This document shows positions 10,614 through 21,526 of a DNA stretch of 64,000 nucleotides, in pieces. Origin of the DNA: Endothia cerciana (Eukaryota > Ascomycota > Sordariomycetes > Diaporthales > Cryphonectriaceae). The translations under genes were made by a program, and so were the position numbers. Position 1 is the first letter of the stretch, and every line of letters starts with the position of its first letter. The notes under the pieces were generated by a model, which did no database searches, was not told the DNA's origin, and saw only the letters and a list, made by a program, of their open reading frames with translations. Location of the stretch: NCBI GenBank assembly GCA_026119935.1, contig JALRMH010000025.1, positions 124,001-188,000 of the forward strand. Direction: 5' to 3'.

Positions 10614-13009
10614 TTAACCACGTACCTTTTCCCTCAGCACACCCATCCACTGCGCAAAACTCATGCCCTGGTCCGCGCGGTCCTCCACCAACAGGGTCTG
10701 CGCCCACAGCTTCAAGCTGGGCTCGCCGTCCTCGCGCACAATGTACAGGTGCGGCAGGATGATGCTGCCCACGCCCTTTGACTTGTAGTCCCTGCTCTTT
10801 GAGATGACCGCCCGGATCCGTTCGTTGAAGTCGTTGTCCAGCTCTGACACCGTGCCCTTGCCCACGTGGAGCTGTGTCCTGTCGGCGACACCAAAGACAT
10901 CCTGCAGCAAGGCTGGCACCGTATCGCGGCCGATCCACAAGAATTGTGTCTGCCCGTCGTCGATGAGGTACAAACCGTACGAGACGAATCTCTCGGAGGA
11001 CAGGTTCAGCGGCGGTGGCAGAACAATCTGGCTAGTCTCCGGGTCGGGCATGCCTGCGATATCAGGCATGTCGTGCAGTGAGTACAGCTTTGGGTAGATG
11101 TACTGCATCAGCAATGGCAGAGGCAGCGTTGATAGCAGACAGAGTGCTGCCGACCTGAGATCTGAGGGGATCTGAGCCGACTTGCGTAGACCCACGTGCT
11201 TTATCAGGCCGAGAAATAAAGCAGGCAGGCCACGCATGTTGGCAGGGAACTGGAGGCCACCGCCCATACTGCCGCCAGCCAGCTCTTTCCTGAATGTCTG
11301 CAGCAACTCGATAAGCTTTGTCTGCAACGAGTCTCTGGCGGCATCCAGTCCGCCGCTGAGCGCCTTCTCTACAGCCTTGTGGCTGAAGTAGGTGGTGATC
11401 GCGCACTGGTCAGCGGAAGCGTACACATCCGCCAGGCTCTGCGTTGTGGGGAGGGCCAGGGTCATGACCCGGATTCGTCGCTCGCCGTTGCAGGTAGTGT
11501 GAAGCACAGCCGTCTGCATGCAGATCATGCTCTTAGACAAGGTCTCATCGATGGCGACTTCCACCACGTAGCATTGGTCGCGCGGGAAGGCTGGGAAAGC
11601 ACAAAGATCGGAGCTCCGGTTGAAGAAGTTGCCGTAGAATGTGTTCATTCTCAGACCCGTTGTGGCGCGCACTCTCAGCACAGCTTCCAGACCGATCTCT
11701 GACGACAGGTAGTCACTGAATTCCGAAGAAAACTTGATGGCATCCTCGGGCCGCCCAGCATTCCAGCCAGGATAGAACCACGTCTGACCGCCAGTGTAAC
11801 GAGGAAGGTTGCTTAGAGAGGCGACGTCCTGATACTGGGAGGAGAAGAGGAACATGTCGATGGAGACCTGGTTCTTTGAGCACTCGACAGCGAAGCTCTT
11901 GTAAAAGCCGTTTGCCGTCTGGAGAAGACTGTTCTCCTTGGACGTACCCAACAGCTTCTTGTCCTCTCTCATGTCAAGCTTCCCGTAGCCCATGTTTGGT
12001 AATGAGGCGCTCAAGACAACAATTTTCCCTCCGACTGGGGAGATCAGCTTGTGACCAGCCCTCAGGGCGGAACCCATGCATGACCCATTGTTCTGATTAT
12101 TGATGAACATATCCGGAAGCTTGGTCAAGAAACTCTCGATGCTCTGACGGCACTCGCTCAAGGGTACCAGAAGCTCCGTAGGTACTGGCAGGAAAGGCTC
12201 GTCGAGATCACTGATAACGAGCATGTTCGTGTCTCCATTTTCGTCCGCATCCTTGGGTATGGAGAAGTAGTGTAGACTCGAGTCTACAGCGATGAAGCCC
12301 AGGCGAGTGCGCCGATCTGCATTCGGTATCCTGTTCAGACTGTCGAGAATTGTCCGCGCGCTCGTCGCCAAAAGGCCAGTCGAAACGGCCGCGTAGCTCA
12401 CATCGAAGAGGAAGAGGTAGACGAGAGGCTGTGGTGGTCGGACCATATACTCCTGGGGAGCCACGAATTCCACCACCGCGTGGTTGAGCTCAGCCCGCTG
12501 CCACCGATCGATGCTCTTCTGAGCTGCGGCGTCCCAGTCAAAGGCCTGCGGAACGTCGTTCGAAAGGTTGCACATGTTGCACCGCCACCTATGTCCGTGG
12601 TCGAGGAAAGTCACGTACGGGTTTATGTACGACCTACACCGCCGACACCGTGAGATCACCTGGTCCTGGACAACAGGAACGGGATCGTCCATGTCATGAA
12701 GTGAGGCATATGGCTGGATGACGAGCGCAAAGGGGAGCTTCGACTTCTTGAGGAGGGAGTGTGTCGTGGGGACGGCGTTGAGGGTAGATCGTACATATTT
12801 CGGCGGGCAGTTCGCGTCCTCGGAGGGGGTGCAGCTTGACTTTCGACGGGTGAGCTAGTGAACACACACGGGCGAGAAGACTCCTCGCGGACTCACATTT
12901 GGAGGAAGAATGATGGGCGGTGGAGGCAGGTCCAGCTCGGAGACATTGAAGGGCTGGTTGAGCAGGTCGGTCGGATACAGCTGGTTCAAAGGTCCGACGC
13001 GCGCCGGGG

Positions 13010-13047
<38 letters not shown>

Positions 13048-13484
13048 GGCATAGGCTGGCCTCCTCCCATCTGCATGTTCGACATGCTCTGGGTGATTCC
13101 AGCAACACCAGGCACAGGGGAAGCACCGTAGTCTGGCTGGGGGTACCCTGGGCCAGCGGCGGGAGTGAACTGCTGCGCTCCAGGATAGGCAGCGGCAGCG
13201 GCCTGCTGATCTTGACCTGGATAGCCACCGTACCCAGGTGTTACGGCCTGAGGAGCGCCGAACTGGCCTCCTGCGGGCAGCTGGCCTCCCACAGCGGCAT
13301 TGCCGCCGGTCCCCACGTCGAATGCGCCGGCAGCATAAGCTCTCTTCTTCTTCTTGCCCCCTCCCTCTGCATACTGATGAGCCGCTTGAGGCGGTGGGGA
13401 GCCAGCAGGGTTGTCGTAGGCTTGCCCATCATACTGCTGCTGGAAGCCAGGTTGGCCTTGACCGTAGTCGTTGGGTGCAGACAT
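10614..13484 (-). CDS. SEC24: COPII coat cargo-binding subunit SEC24
   Basis: Exon 1 is 13484-12897 and exon 2 is 12839-10614, joined by a 57-nt intron (12840-12896, GTGAGT donor, phase 0). The product is about 937 aa, close to yeast Sec24. The N-terminal 190 residues are Gln/Gly/Pro-rich and include Q12. They are followed by the Sec23/24 zinc finger (C261, C264, C283, C286 in SRCRRCRSYINPY and RWRCNMC), the trunk domain (PPQPLVYLFLFDVSYAA), helical region and a C-terminal gelsolin-like part (QTQFLWIGRDTVPAL). Sec24 selects cargo at ER exit sites with Sec23. The last codons overlap a perfect GTACGT donor (10625), so the true C-terminus could lie in a tiny extra exon; acceptor CAG at 10577-10579 would end the protein in AV at 10568-10570. 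Confidence 0.95.
13011..13046 (-). repeat. Polyglutamine-coding (CAG)12 in SEC24
   Basis: Twelve CTG units on the plus strand, read as CAG on the coding strand, encode Q12 in the disordered N-terminal region of SEC24. Confidence 0.95.
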
Positions 13485-14906
13485 GATGTCGCGTGGAGAG
13501 GCGGTAGGCCGCCACGGTCAGCTGGGACTAGCTTGTGAAGGCGCTGCTCGGATATCTGCAGGCCCAGAGGATCGCAGCAAGTGAGTGGCGGTGCGACGGA
13601 GTGCGCGCGCTCGAAAGACCTCAGGGCTGGCTGGTCGCGATGGTCGAGGTGTCGGGTTGGGTTGGGGCAGTCGAGGGAGCGTGTGTGGAGCTTTGGATAC
13701 GTTGGACGTTGACAGGCGGGACCTGTTTTGGGGCTATGACAAGCTGGCCTTGCCCTGCCTGCCCTGGCCAGATATCCTACAACTCGCTGATAGTGAAGGC
13801 TGATGGATCACGACGGTGAGGAACACAACCCCCGATAAGACAGGTGGAACTGGTAAAAGTTGAAGGATCAAAGGGAAGAGGACAGGTCAGCTCTTCTGCC
13901 TTGCACCTGGGGCTTCAAGCAGATTGCAGCTTCCGGCTGGACACCTACGGCGTAACGATGTAGCCCGTAAGTAGCCCGTAGCGCGCAGCTGGCCGTTTCG
14001 TCATCCACCTCTTGCCGTAGCTCCAGCCTCGCGTGGGACCTCTCGACCCGACCTGCTGGCATCAATGTTCAGCTGCGGGCCGACATCACGTGATGCGTAG
14101 CAGCGCGCCCGGGCAGGCATCACCATATTACTACTGTACATACGTTCGAGGAGATATCTTTCACTATGAGGTGCCCAAGCTGATGGGGGCAGGTTGAGAG
14201 ACGGACAAGACGTTACGATATCTCAGAGATGTGGCCGTGCCACTTGGGACGAGAAGTGGCTCACATAGCGACAGGTAGGCAGGATGGTTGCGGTATGCTC
14301 TTACCATGTAAGCCAGCATTGAATCCGCTGCGTGAGGCTGGTGATGGTAAGCCCTGGGTCCCGGGTTCCCCGCCGTAGCACCCTACCGTACAGCCATAGT
14401 GACACAGTGCTGACCCCTGAAGGCTCCGTGGAGGTTGACACCAGCACCGGGGGCCCTGAGACTCGCCTGTACGTAAGTCAGACCCCCTCGGCTCAGGCCC
14501 TCCAACTGGGCTGGTAGCCACTATCACCCTAAGCGGCAAGAGGAACGCGTACTCAGCTGGAGACTTGGGACAGCATCCTTTTCTTCCATAGTTAGGATCT
14601 CGGTTCTTGACAGCATCTTGCCCTCCTTTCCTCAGCCCCAGGGTCTCCTCTCTCTTTCATCTCCATAATCGCCATCGATCGCTCGTGAGGCGTGGCCGGT
14701 CAGCAGCTGAATCAGTCTCTTTTTTAATTTTTTTTAATTTTATTTTTTTATTATCTCGCAAGCCCCCTCGACTGTTTCGGTGGATCTCCTTCGCCCATCA
14801 ATCAATCGCAACCTTGACACGTCTGCTGTGCCTCCACCTCGTTCCTGCGACCCCTTAAGATCCCCCGACTTAGCAACAATCAAGCCACAGGAAATACTGG
14901 TCCAAG
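13485..14906. other. Divergent promoter region, SEC24 / small membrane protein
   Basis: No supported gene. The region separates the start of SEC24 (-) from the start of the 101-aa membrane protein (+). A T/A-rich homopolymer tract lies at about 14719-14752, roughly 155 bp before the plus-strand start, and fits a nucleosome-poor promoter element. Confidence 0.5.
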
Positions 14907-15316
14907 ATGGCCTGGGGAAAAGCAAAGCCGCAATCCTCTCTTCTCAGGTACCTACCTACCAATTAGACCCAGTACCTCCAATGCGCGGGCGCTTCCAGTC
15001 CACGACCACCCCAGTTCTTTGCACGAGAGGCTGACGGACTTGCGCCTGCAGCCAACTCCTTCCCCTCGTCATCTTCTTCGGCGTCATCGCCGGGCTCGCC
15101 TGGGTCGGCTATCAGATTTACCTCAGCGTCAACCAGATGCAGGGCAATGTCTCCCAGCGCATGGGCAAGAAGAACGTCGTCTTCACGAAGGACGGCCTTA
15201 AGGTCGGCGTTAAGCACGTCAAGCACGAGAACGAGGTTGACGCCACCCAGAAATACCTCGTTAACGCCTGGAATCTGCATGCGAACAAGGAGGCGGCCGG
15301 GAAGAAGAGCAAGTGA
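14907..15316 (+). CDS. Small single-span membrane protein, unknown function
   Basis: Exons 14907-14947 and 15052-15316 are joined by a 104-nt intron (GTACCT donor, GCTGAC branch-like site, TGCAG acceptor) in correct phase, giving 101 aa. Residues about 15-35 form one hydrophobic segment (LLPLVIFFGVIAGLAWVGY), preceded by a short basic N-terminus and followed by a basic, soluble tail ending KEAAGKKSK. The conserved look of the tail (GKKNVVFTKDGLKVGVKH) suggests a real fungal family, but I cannot name it. A tail outside the ER or mitochondrial membrane is possible. It is divergently placed from SEC24. The short first exon means ORF-only gene finders could miss the start. Confidence 0.75.
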
Positions 15317-16325
15317 TACCAGATCTGTTGGGCCATGTGCGCGCTCTCCTCAGTCTCTGCTATATATCTCTTGTGTTGGTGCATCTTGGCTGCCAGGGGC
15401 TGGCTTATGATCAACCGTGACGGCCGGCTAAATTTCTCATTGCGCGCATTCGACGATACCCGGTTATTTGTTACTTTACATGGATGACGAGGCCCAGGTC
15501 TTCTGGGGACTCGTCGAGATATACTGCTACGACATCACGTATTGAAGATCTATACGCATGGGACAATCCCACGCTCTCGCTTGCAGAGTGTTCCAGCTTC
15601 GTCACAAGGAGCAGTTCGACAGCTGCAGAATCCGCGTTGTGCTTGTATCCGGCCGGGGAGAGCCTGAGCACCATCCATCGCGCGTGGCGCCGGGTTATCA
15701 AGCGCATGTTATCGGGCATCCCCTGGTGGCCGTGGCAAACATATCACCATTGTAGTTCTATATACAAACTGTGGCACTGTCCATCCAAGCGAAGTGAGAC
15801 CTGAGGAAGCAAGTCCTGCCAGTGTACCGGGCACATTTGCAACGGATTACCAAGATACAAAACTAGTCCCTTATGCGAACCCATAAATTCAATATTCCTA
15901 AGCATTCGAATATAGGGGTCATGCGTAGGAAAGGACCGACTGCAAGACCCTTTGAGAGACTACTCCTACCCAGATGCTCACGATTTCTGACGGGGGTTTT
16001 TCTCTTGTGTCTGTCGCTGCTGATGACATGTCGAGCAGACAGGACTTTCGAACAACACTGTTTGCCCCGATTCGCCTGCAAAGGGGCACCCCATCCCTTT
16101 TTCAATCCGTCCATAATGCAAACATGCCATCACCAGTCACGGATTGATGATGGTCTGCTCCAACGCCCAAAAAGAAGACTCCAGCCCGGCCTATCATGCA
16201 ACCATGAAACGGAATTTTCAGTCCCGAACTGACCAGCCAGAAACAGCGCCTCAAGTCTAGGGACGACAAGCCCAAGGATCCCTTCCATTGGAAAGGAGAA
16301 CCTCTTGCTTTGTCTCCGTTTACTT
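15317..16325. other. Intergenic region, convergent 3' ends
   Basis: About 1 kb between the 3' ends of the small membrane protein gene (+) and the Zn2Cys6 gene (-). No coding frame with support. Confidence 0.55.
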
Positions 16326-18399
16326 TCAGACACTGAGCCAGCTCTTGGCCACGTACTCAACGCCCGGCCCAGCGTTGTTTGAGGCCTTTTGCAGCAGCTC
16401 TGTCCTCGTGTTCTCGAACTGCTCCTTCAGCATTGCCTCGCGCTGCTGCAGCGGATTCATCGTGTAGCCGGTCGTGGGCGGCGCGCTGCGTGCGGACATC
16501 AGCTTGACGAAGTCAGAGGACACGGGGTACGGCTGGGCCATGAGCCCGTCCCTGCGGATGAGCATCGACGGGATGCGCACGTTGAGCTATAGCACACCGG
16601 TTAGCAACGATACGCCGTAGAGTCGACCAGCCTTTCCAGAGGCACTAGGGAACTACTCACCTGACATAAGATATGCGCATACTTTACGCCCAGCTCATCC
16701 GCAATGTACCTCAACCTCCCCTTGATCCAACTCCTCTGCGCGTCGGTCGTGTAGTCCTGCCCCTGGATGCAGCCCAACGGCCACGTCAAGAAGTATCCGG
16801 CCAGCCCCTTCAGCGAGTCCTCCTCACCACACGCGAAACCGCTCAGCTGCTTCTCCAGCAGTTGTCTCCTCTCCGGCCTGAGGTGCCAGCCAAGGTGGTA
16901 CGGCACGCTGGCAATGATGTCGGTGATGGTATCGACACACGTCCTCGCGGCAGTCGCGTACTCGGGCGTGGTCCTGTAATCGACGGGGCTGCACACCCAG
17001 GCCGCGCAGCGCACGATGACGCTCGCCAGGATGAGCCGCGACACCCGCATCATGTTCCACACGCTCGCGATGTAGAAGTCGCGGTACACGTCGACCCGCC
17101 CGGGGAACACCTCGGCACGGCTAAAGTCCCCGCTCGGCACGCTGTCCTCCCACGCGACGCTCTTCCACCTCCAGCTCTCGGGCACGTTTTTCATCCAGCG
17201 CACGCATTCCGAGTCGACCATCTGCGCCCGCCGGATGAGGGCCAGCATCAGCTCGATATTCTCCGGCGTGCGTGCCACCGTGCTCATCAGCCGGGTGATC
17301 TCCGCGCGGAGCTCGCTCGTCTTGATGTTGATGCGCTGGCACTCGGCGGCGGACTCGTCCTTGACCGCGTCCGAGAGCCACCAGTCGACGCCCATGATCG
17401 GGGCCTTGCCCGAGGTCAGCGTGTGGATGATCATCTGCGTGCGCACGGCGATGAACAGGAGCAGGCCTGTCTTGGTGCGGAGCTGCTTGCGGCCCCGCTG
17501 CTTGACGAGCGAGATGGCGCCTTCGATATGCGAGCCCCAGGAGAAGACGCCCATGTCCTTGGCGGTGATGTTCTAAATGTGCGTTAACATGTGAGAGAAA
17601 ACTCAAAAAGACGAACTGGGTCTATGACGGACGGTCATCCATCAACTCACCTCATACAGCCCAAGCAACAACACAGCTGCCAGCGTACCATCCGTCTTCG
17701 ACAACTCCGGATCCTGCAACGCCGTGTGCGTCGCGGCCAGCGCCATCGTATACTCTGAAAGTGCCTTGTTTGGGATATTTTCCTGATTGCTCCTGACACG
17801 GTTCCCCAAGTGCGCAAGAGAGCATGCGTTGAAAGCATGTTGCATGTGACTATTACTCGGCTCACTCTTTATCAGTGGTAGCAGATAGTCCATAAAGCCT
17901 CTCGTACACCCCTGACGCGGAACCAGGATGAAGTTCGAAAAGAAGTGGCAGCTCGCCAACTGCTCCGTCGGGACGCCCAGAAAGGGCGAGATGGTGCTCT
18001 CCCCCGAGGGCGACCTGATGAACTCCTTTGCTATAGGCGACAGCGAGTTGCCGAGGGACGAGGTCGGCGAGCTCGCGCTGCTGCTGCCGCTGCCCTCGAA
18101 TTTGCTGGCGACCGGGAACCTCCGCGCGCCGTGCTTCTGCGCCCGCCGCTCGGTCGCCTTGGTCTCGTTCCGGAAGACGAGGTCGAACTCGTCCTTGTAG
18201 CCCGGACATGTCCGCCGTGCTTTGGCGCACTGATTGCACGTCGGCTTGGTCTCGTCGCACTTTGGAACGGGATCAGCTTTGCTCCGTCACGAGAGGGATC
18301 GAAAATCGATCCGGCGTGCCTGGATAGAAAGGGACTCACCTTTATCCTCCGTGTGCGGCACATCTGACAGCCCCTGGAGGGCTTCCCACAGTACACCAT
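16326..18399 (-). CDS. Zn(II)2Cys6 fungal transcription factor
   Basis: Four exons: 18399-18340, 18259-17651, 17572-16661 and 16586-16326. Introns are 80, 78 and 74 nt, all phase 0, with GTGAGT donors. The product is about 613 aa. The binuclear zinc cluster starts almost at residue 4 and is split by intron 1: CGKPSRGCQMCRTRRIK, then CDETKPTCNQCAKARRTC. A basic/serine-rich linker follows, then a long helical regulatory region of the fungal-specific factor type. The start MVYCGKPS is preferred over an in-frame ATG at 18420, because the cluster usually sits right at the N-terminus in this subfamily. It is a nuclear regulator; target genes are unknown and its neighbours give no pathway hint. Confidence 0.9.
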
Positions 18400-21300
18400 G
18401 ATGGCGGGATGAAGAGTCACTTCGTAGCTCGACTCTTGAATTAAATCGAGGTACCCGAGCGGGAGGGATAGATAGTCAGGTGGAAGTCTCTAGCTTGCGA
18501 ATTGGCGGCGGCGGCGAAGTGAGGAGACTTAGCCTCAAAACACTTGCTCAGGCACACCGTCGAGGCCGGGAGGCAGACCTAGGGCCCCAGAATAGATTTT
18601 TTTTGGCTGCGATCTGACCTCGTTTGTCCCAGATGTACGTCAAACACTCGTCAATCGTATGATCCGCGGTGGTCTGAGGGACAGAACGTTAGGCGGCGTG
18701 AGGCTTCAAAGTCATCGACGGGTGAACACCAGAGGGCCAGGCAAGTGCGAATGAAGATTCTTTGGGTATGGGATCCGGGTAGTGAACCAGAGATCACGAA
18801 TTGGCGACGTGAGTTTCGAATGGGGAGACCCCTTATGACGGCAAGACCATGGTCTGAAGGAGCCCAGCCCGCTGTCAAGGTGCTGCCCTCGATGTCACCG
18901 CGGTACGTTTCGGGGAAGAGACCGACACGGTGTGCAGGTCGACGAGAAAGTAAAGTTTATGCTTAGAAATCGTCAGTCCGTCACCCTCCTTGTCGGCTTA
19001 TCGCCCGTCCTGATGTGGTTGCGAACAAGCTGCGGTGGCCAAAAGAGATCGGACGAGATGGCAAAAGTGGGAGCGCTCGGCCCAGATTGAGTACGTTTCT
19101 ATGCGGTCTAGCTCGTCAATGTACTTGTAGTTGGTGGTACCAGGGCAGCGATGAATAGGCCCTATCTCCAGAGCCTAGGTAAGGGGTACAGATGTCTGTG
19201 CCTTGCAGAGCAGGATGGATTCGGGTATAGAGATCCAAGACAGGCCAGACCAAATAATCTTCGGCACCAAGATGTCGTGGTTGTCGGCAGGAAATACCGG
19301 TCGAGGCTGGAGGAGATAATCGCCAATCAATGTGCAGGGCCCCAGACTAATGCCTCCTCATCGTTCGTCGACGACAGCCAATAATGACGAGCTGCTGATC
19401 TGCGCCTCTGGGTGCTTCTAGAGGGATAGATCAGACAGACTTGTGTCAGGAAGGATGCTGAAACGGCCGAGGCAACCTCATGGTATATATACAGCGGTAG
19501 CATTGACGAGATATCGGGGTGTCGACCCCTGGTGGCTGGGATGGTCCTGGCTCATCGTCAGGCTCATCATGGCCTGAGGGCTGACCTTCTCCTACAGAGT
19601 ACATAGTACTCTCGTAATGGTACACAGCAGAGGTTCATTTCCAAGCCAGGCAATGCAACCCGTACCGAGCTCAACGCCATCAGAAGCCAGCCACCCCTTA
19701 TCGATCCAGTGCTCCGCCTCACGACACACAGACGGCTGCAGCAGAAGAAATAATGGGCCCACCTCACAGACCCTGGGCCCTGGATACGAATAGCTGTGGG
19801 GCTGTCACCGCATTTTGGGTGAGCTGTCCAAGGTTGCAATATGAGAACTCTGGCTCACGGACTACGACGACGGCCCGAGTGCCTCAAGCGTCATGGACTG
19901 AGGCTAGGATCAGACAAAACGTCGAAAGGGACCAGGCCGAAGACGGGGAAGCAGGTACGCCAACCTGGAGCAATCACTAAGTGATGTCGGCCGCATTTGG
20001 GCGGTCTCGTCTATAGTCACTACATCGCCAATGGTGACTGTGCTGACAACCACGGGTGGATACGACGGCGGAAGAAGCAATCGAAACTCGAAACAATCTA
20101 CAGCCGCCGAGCCTCTCGATTAGGACCCGCTAGTAGCAAAAGAAAGACAACGACGCACACATCAATCTATGTCGGAAGGCCGTTAGGAGTGGTGGAAATT
20201 GTCCGAACGCCTGGAACAGCCACTTTCTCTGGTAAAGAGCGGCCTGTCAATCGGTGTGTGATGGTTGGATATGGTCGCAACCCCTCAAGTTTGTAAACTT
20301 GCCCGATCAGGCGTGATGGTCTTGCTTGGGGGTTCACAGAGACCGCCACAGAGGTGCTAGACTGGCGCCACTCGTACGGTCCGCTGGGATAGTTCAGCCC
20401 GTCCGTCGGGGATGAGGCTGGGTTTATTATTGTCTGGTGGGGATGCTCGGCCGAGACCTGGTTCCTCTCAAGACCAGTGCCGCCGCCTTCCTCCCCTCCT
20501 CAATTTGTGATATCGATGCGGGCGACATGGCGCCGCTACCGAAGCTTGTGGAATCCTGGTAACGGCCACGGATCAGGCCATTGACATACATAAGACCGTG
20601 CGGGATATAGGCCACCCAAACGGATGGGCCTCTCGATCGCCCCCGGTCGATCCGACCTTGGTCGTGTTCGTATTTCGAAACCAGGAAGGCCGTTTGCACC
20701 TGAGGTAGGGTCGGATGTTCTGTGTGATGCTCACAGTGGACGGCAGACGTCAAGGACGACACATGCATAGCACATGGTACATATCAGATGAAGACAACTC
20801 CGCACCGCCCTGGCCATAGAGAAAGTCCCCTGGAGGGCCAGATCGTCTCCAGCCGCGCGGCGCGTCAGACCCGAGCGAGTGAGTGTCTAGGTCCGCCGCA
20901 CCTCGCACGCTCTTGGAAAGTCCTCCTTGCAGCCTCTCGGGCGCAAGGGGCAGCGGGGCAGATGGATATCGATCCACACAGGAACGAATTCCCCGCAGCA
21001 TCGTACTAATAGACCAGTGCATGCCGCTCTAGGAACTTGTGCCCCTCCGGATCCTGACGACATTGCTTTTGGCAGTGGCTGCGGCTGCGATGCCTGTGTT
21101 CCCCGTCTTGCACCCCGGACGGACGAATCATATACAAGTGATCGACAGTAGAAGAGCCTGCGGCAGCCACCCCAAGTTCATTCGGATCGAGCCTCAGTCC
21201 TAGGCCAGCACGAGCCGGGCTACCACGGCAGTTGACGAGGAGAGGCGAGGAACGAGGTCAGGTAGACGGAAGGCAGGGAGGGGATGAGAGTGACACGAAG

Positions 21301-21526
21301 TCGTGAGGACGGAAAATGAGATGACCTCTAGCTTAAGAGGTTGCCTGTGGCCTAATGGCAAATTTATCTACGTTAGGGGGTATTCCCATGCCAGATGTAA
21401 AGGAAATGCCTCTGCAGCCGGTGAAAACACCACAGAGGGTTTGCAACCAGACACCGCTGGCCCTTCCGATCAACCCGTTTTTTCTTCTGAGCGCATGCAC
21501 CGTGTGAATTCGTTTGCCGGCCTCGG
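18400..21526. other. 3.1-kb gene-poor region
   Basis: No convincing coding frame on either strand. It lies between the start of the Zn2Cys6 gene and the 3' end of the exportin gene, so it probably contains the regulator's promoter. Short open frames lack codon or composition signals, and no repeat or terminal inverted repeat stood out. Confidence 0.5.

Noticed and set aside
12858..13538. 226-aa plus-strand ORF
   Set aside because: Antisense to SEC24 exon 1 and largely Leu-rich because of the CTG repeat.
16673..17587. 304-aa plus-strand ORF
   Set aside because: Antisense shadow of exon 3 of the Zn2Cys6 gene; composition biased, no domain.
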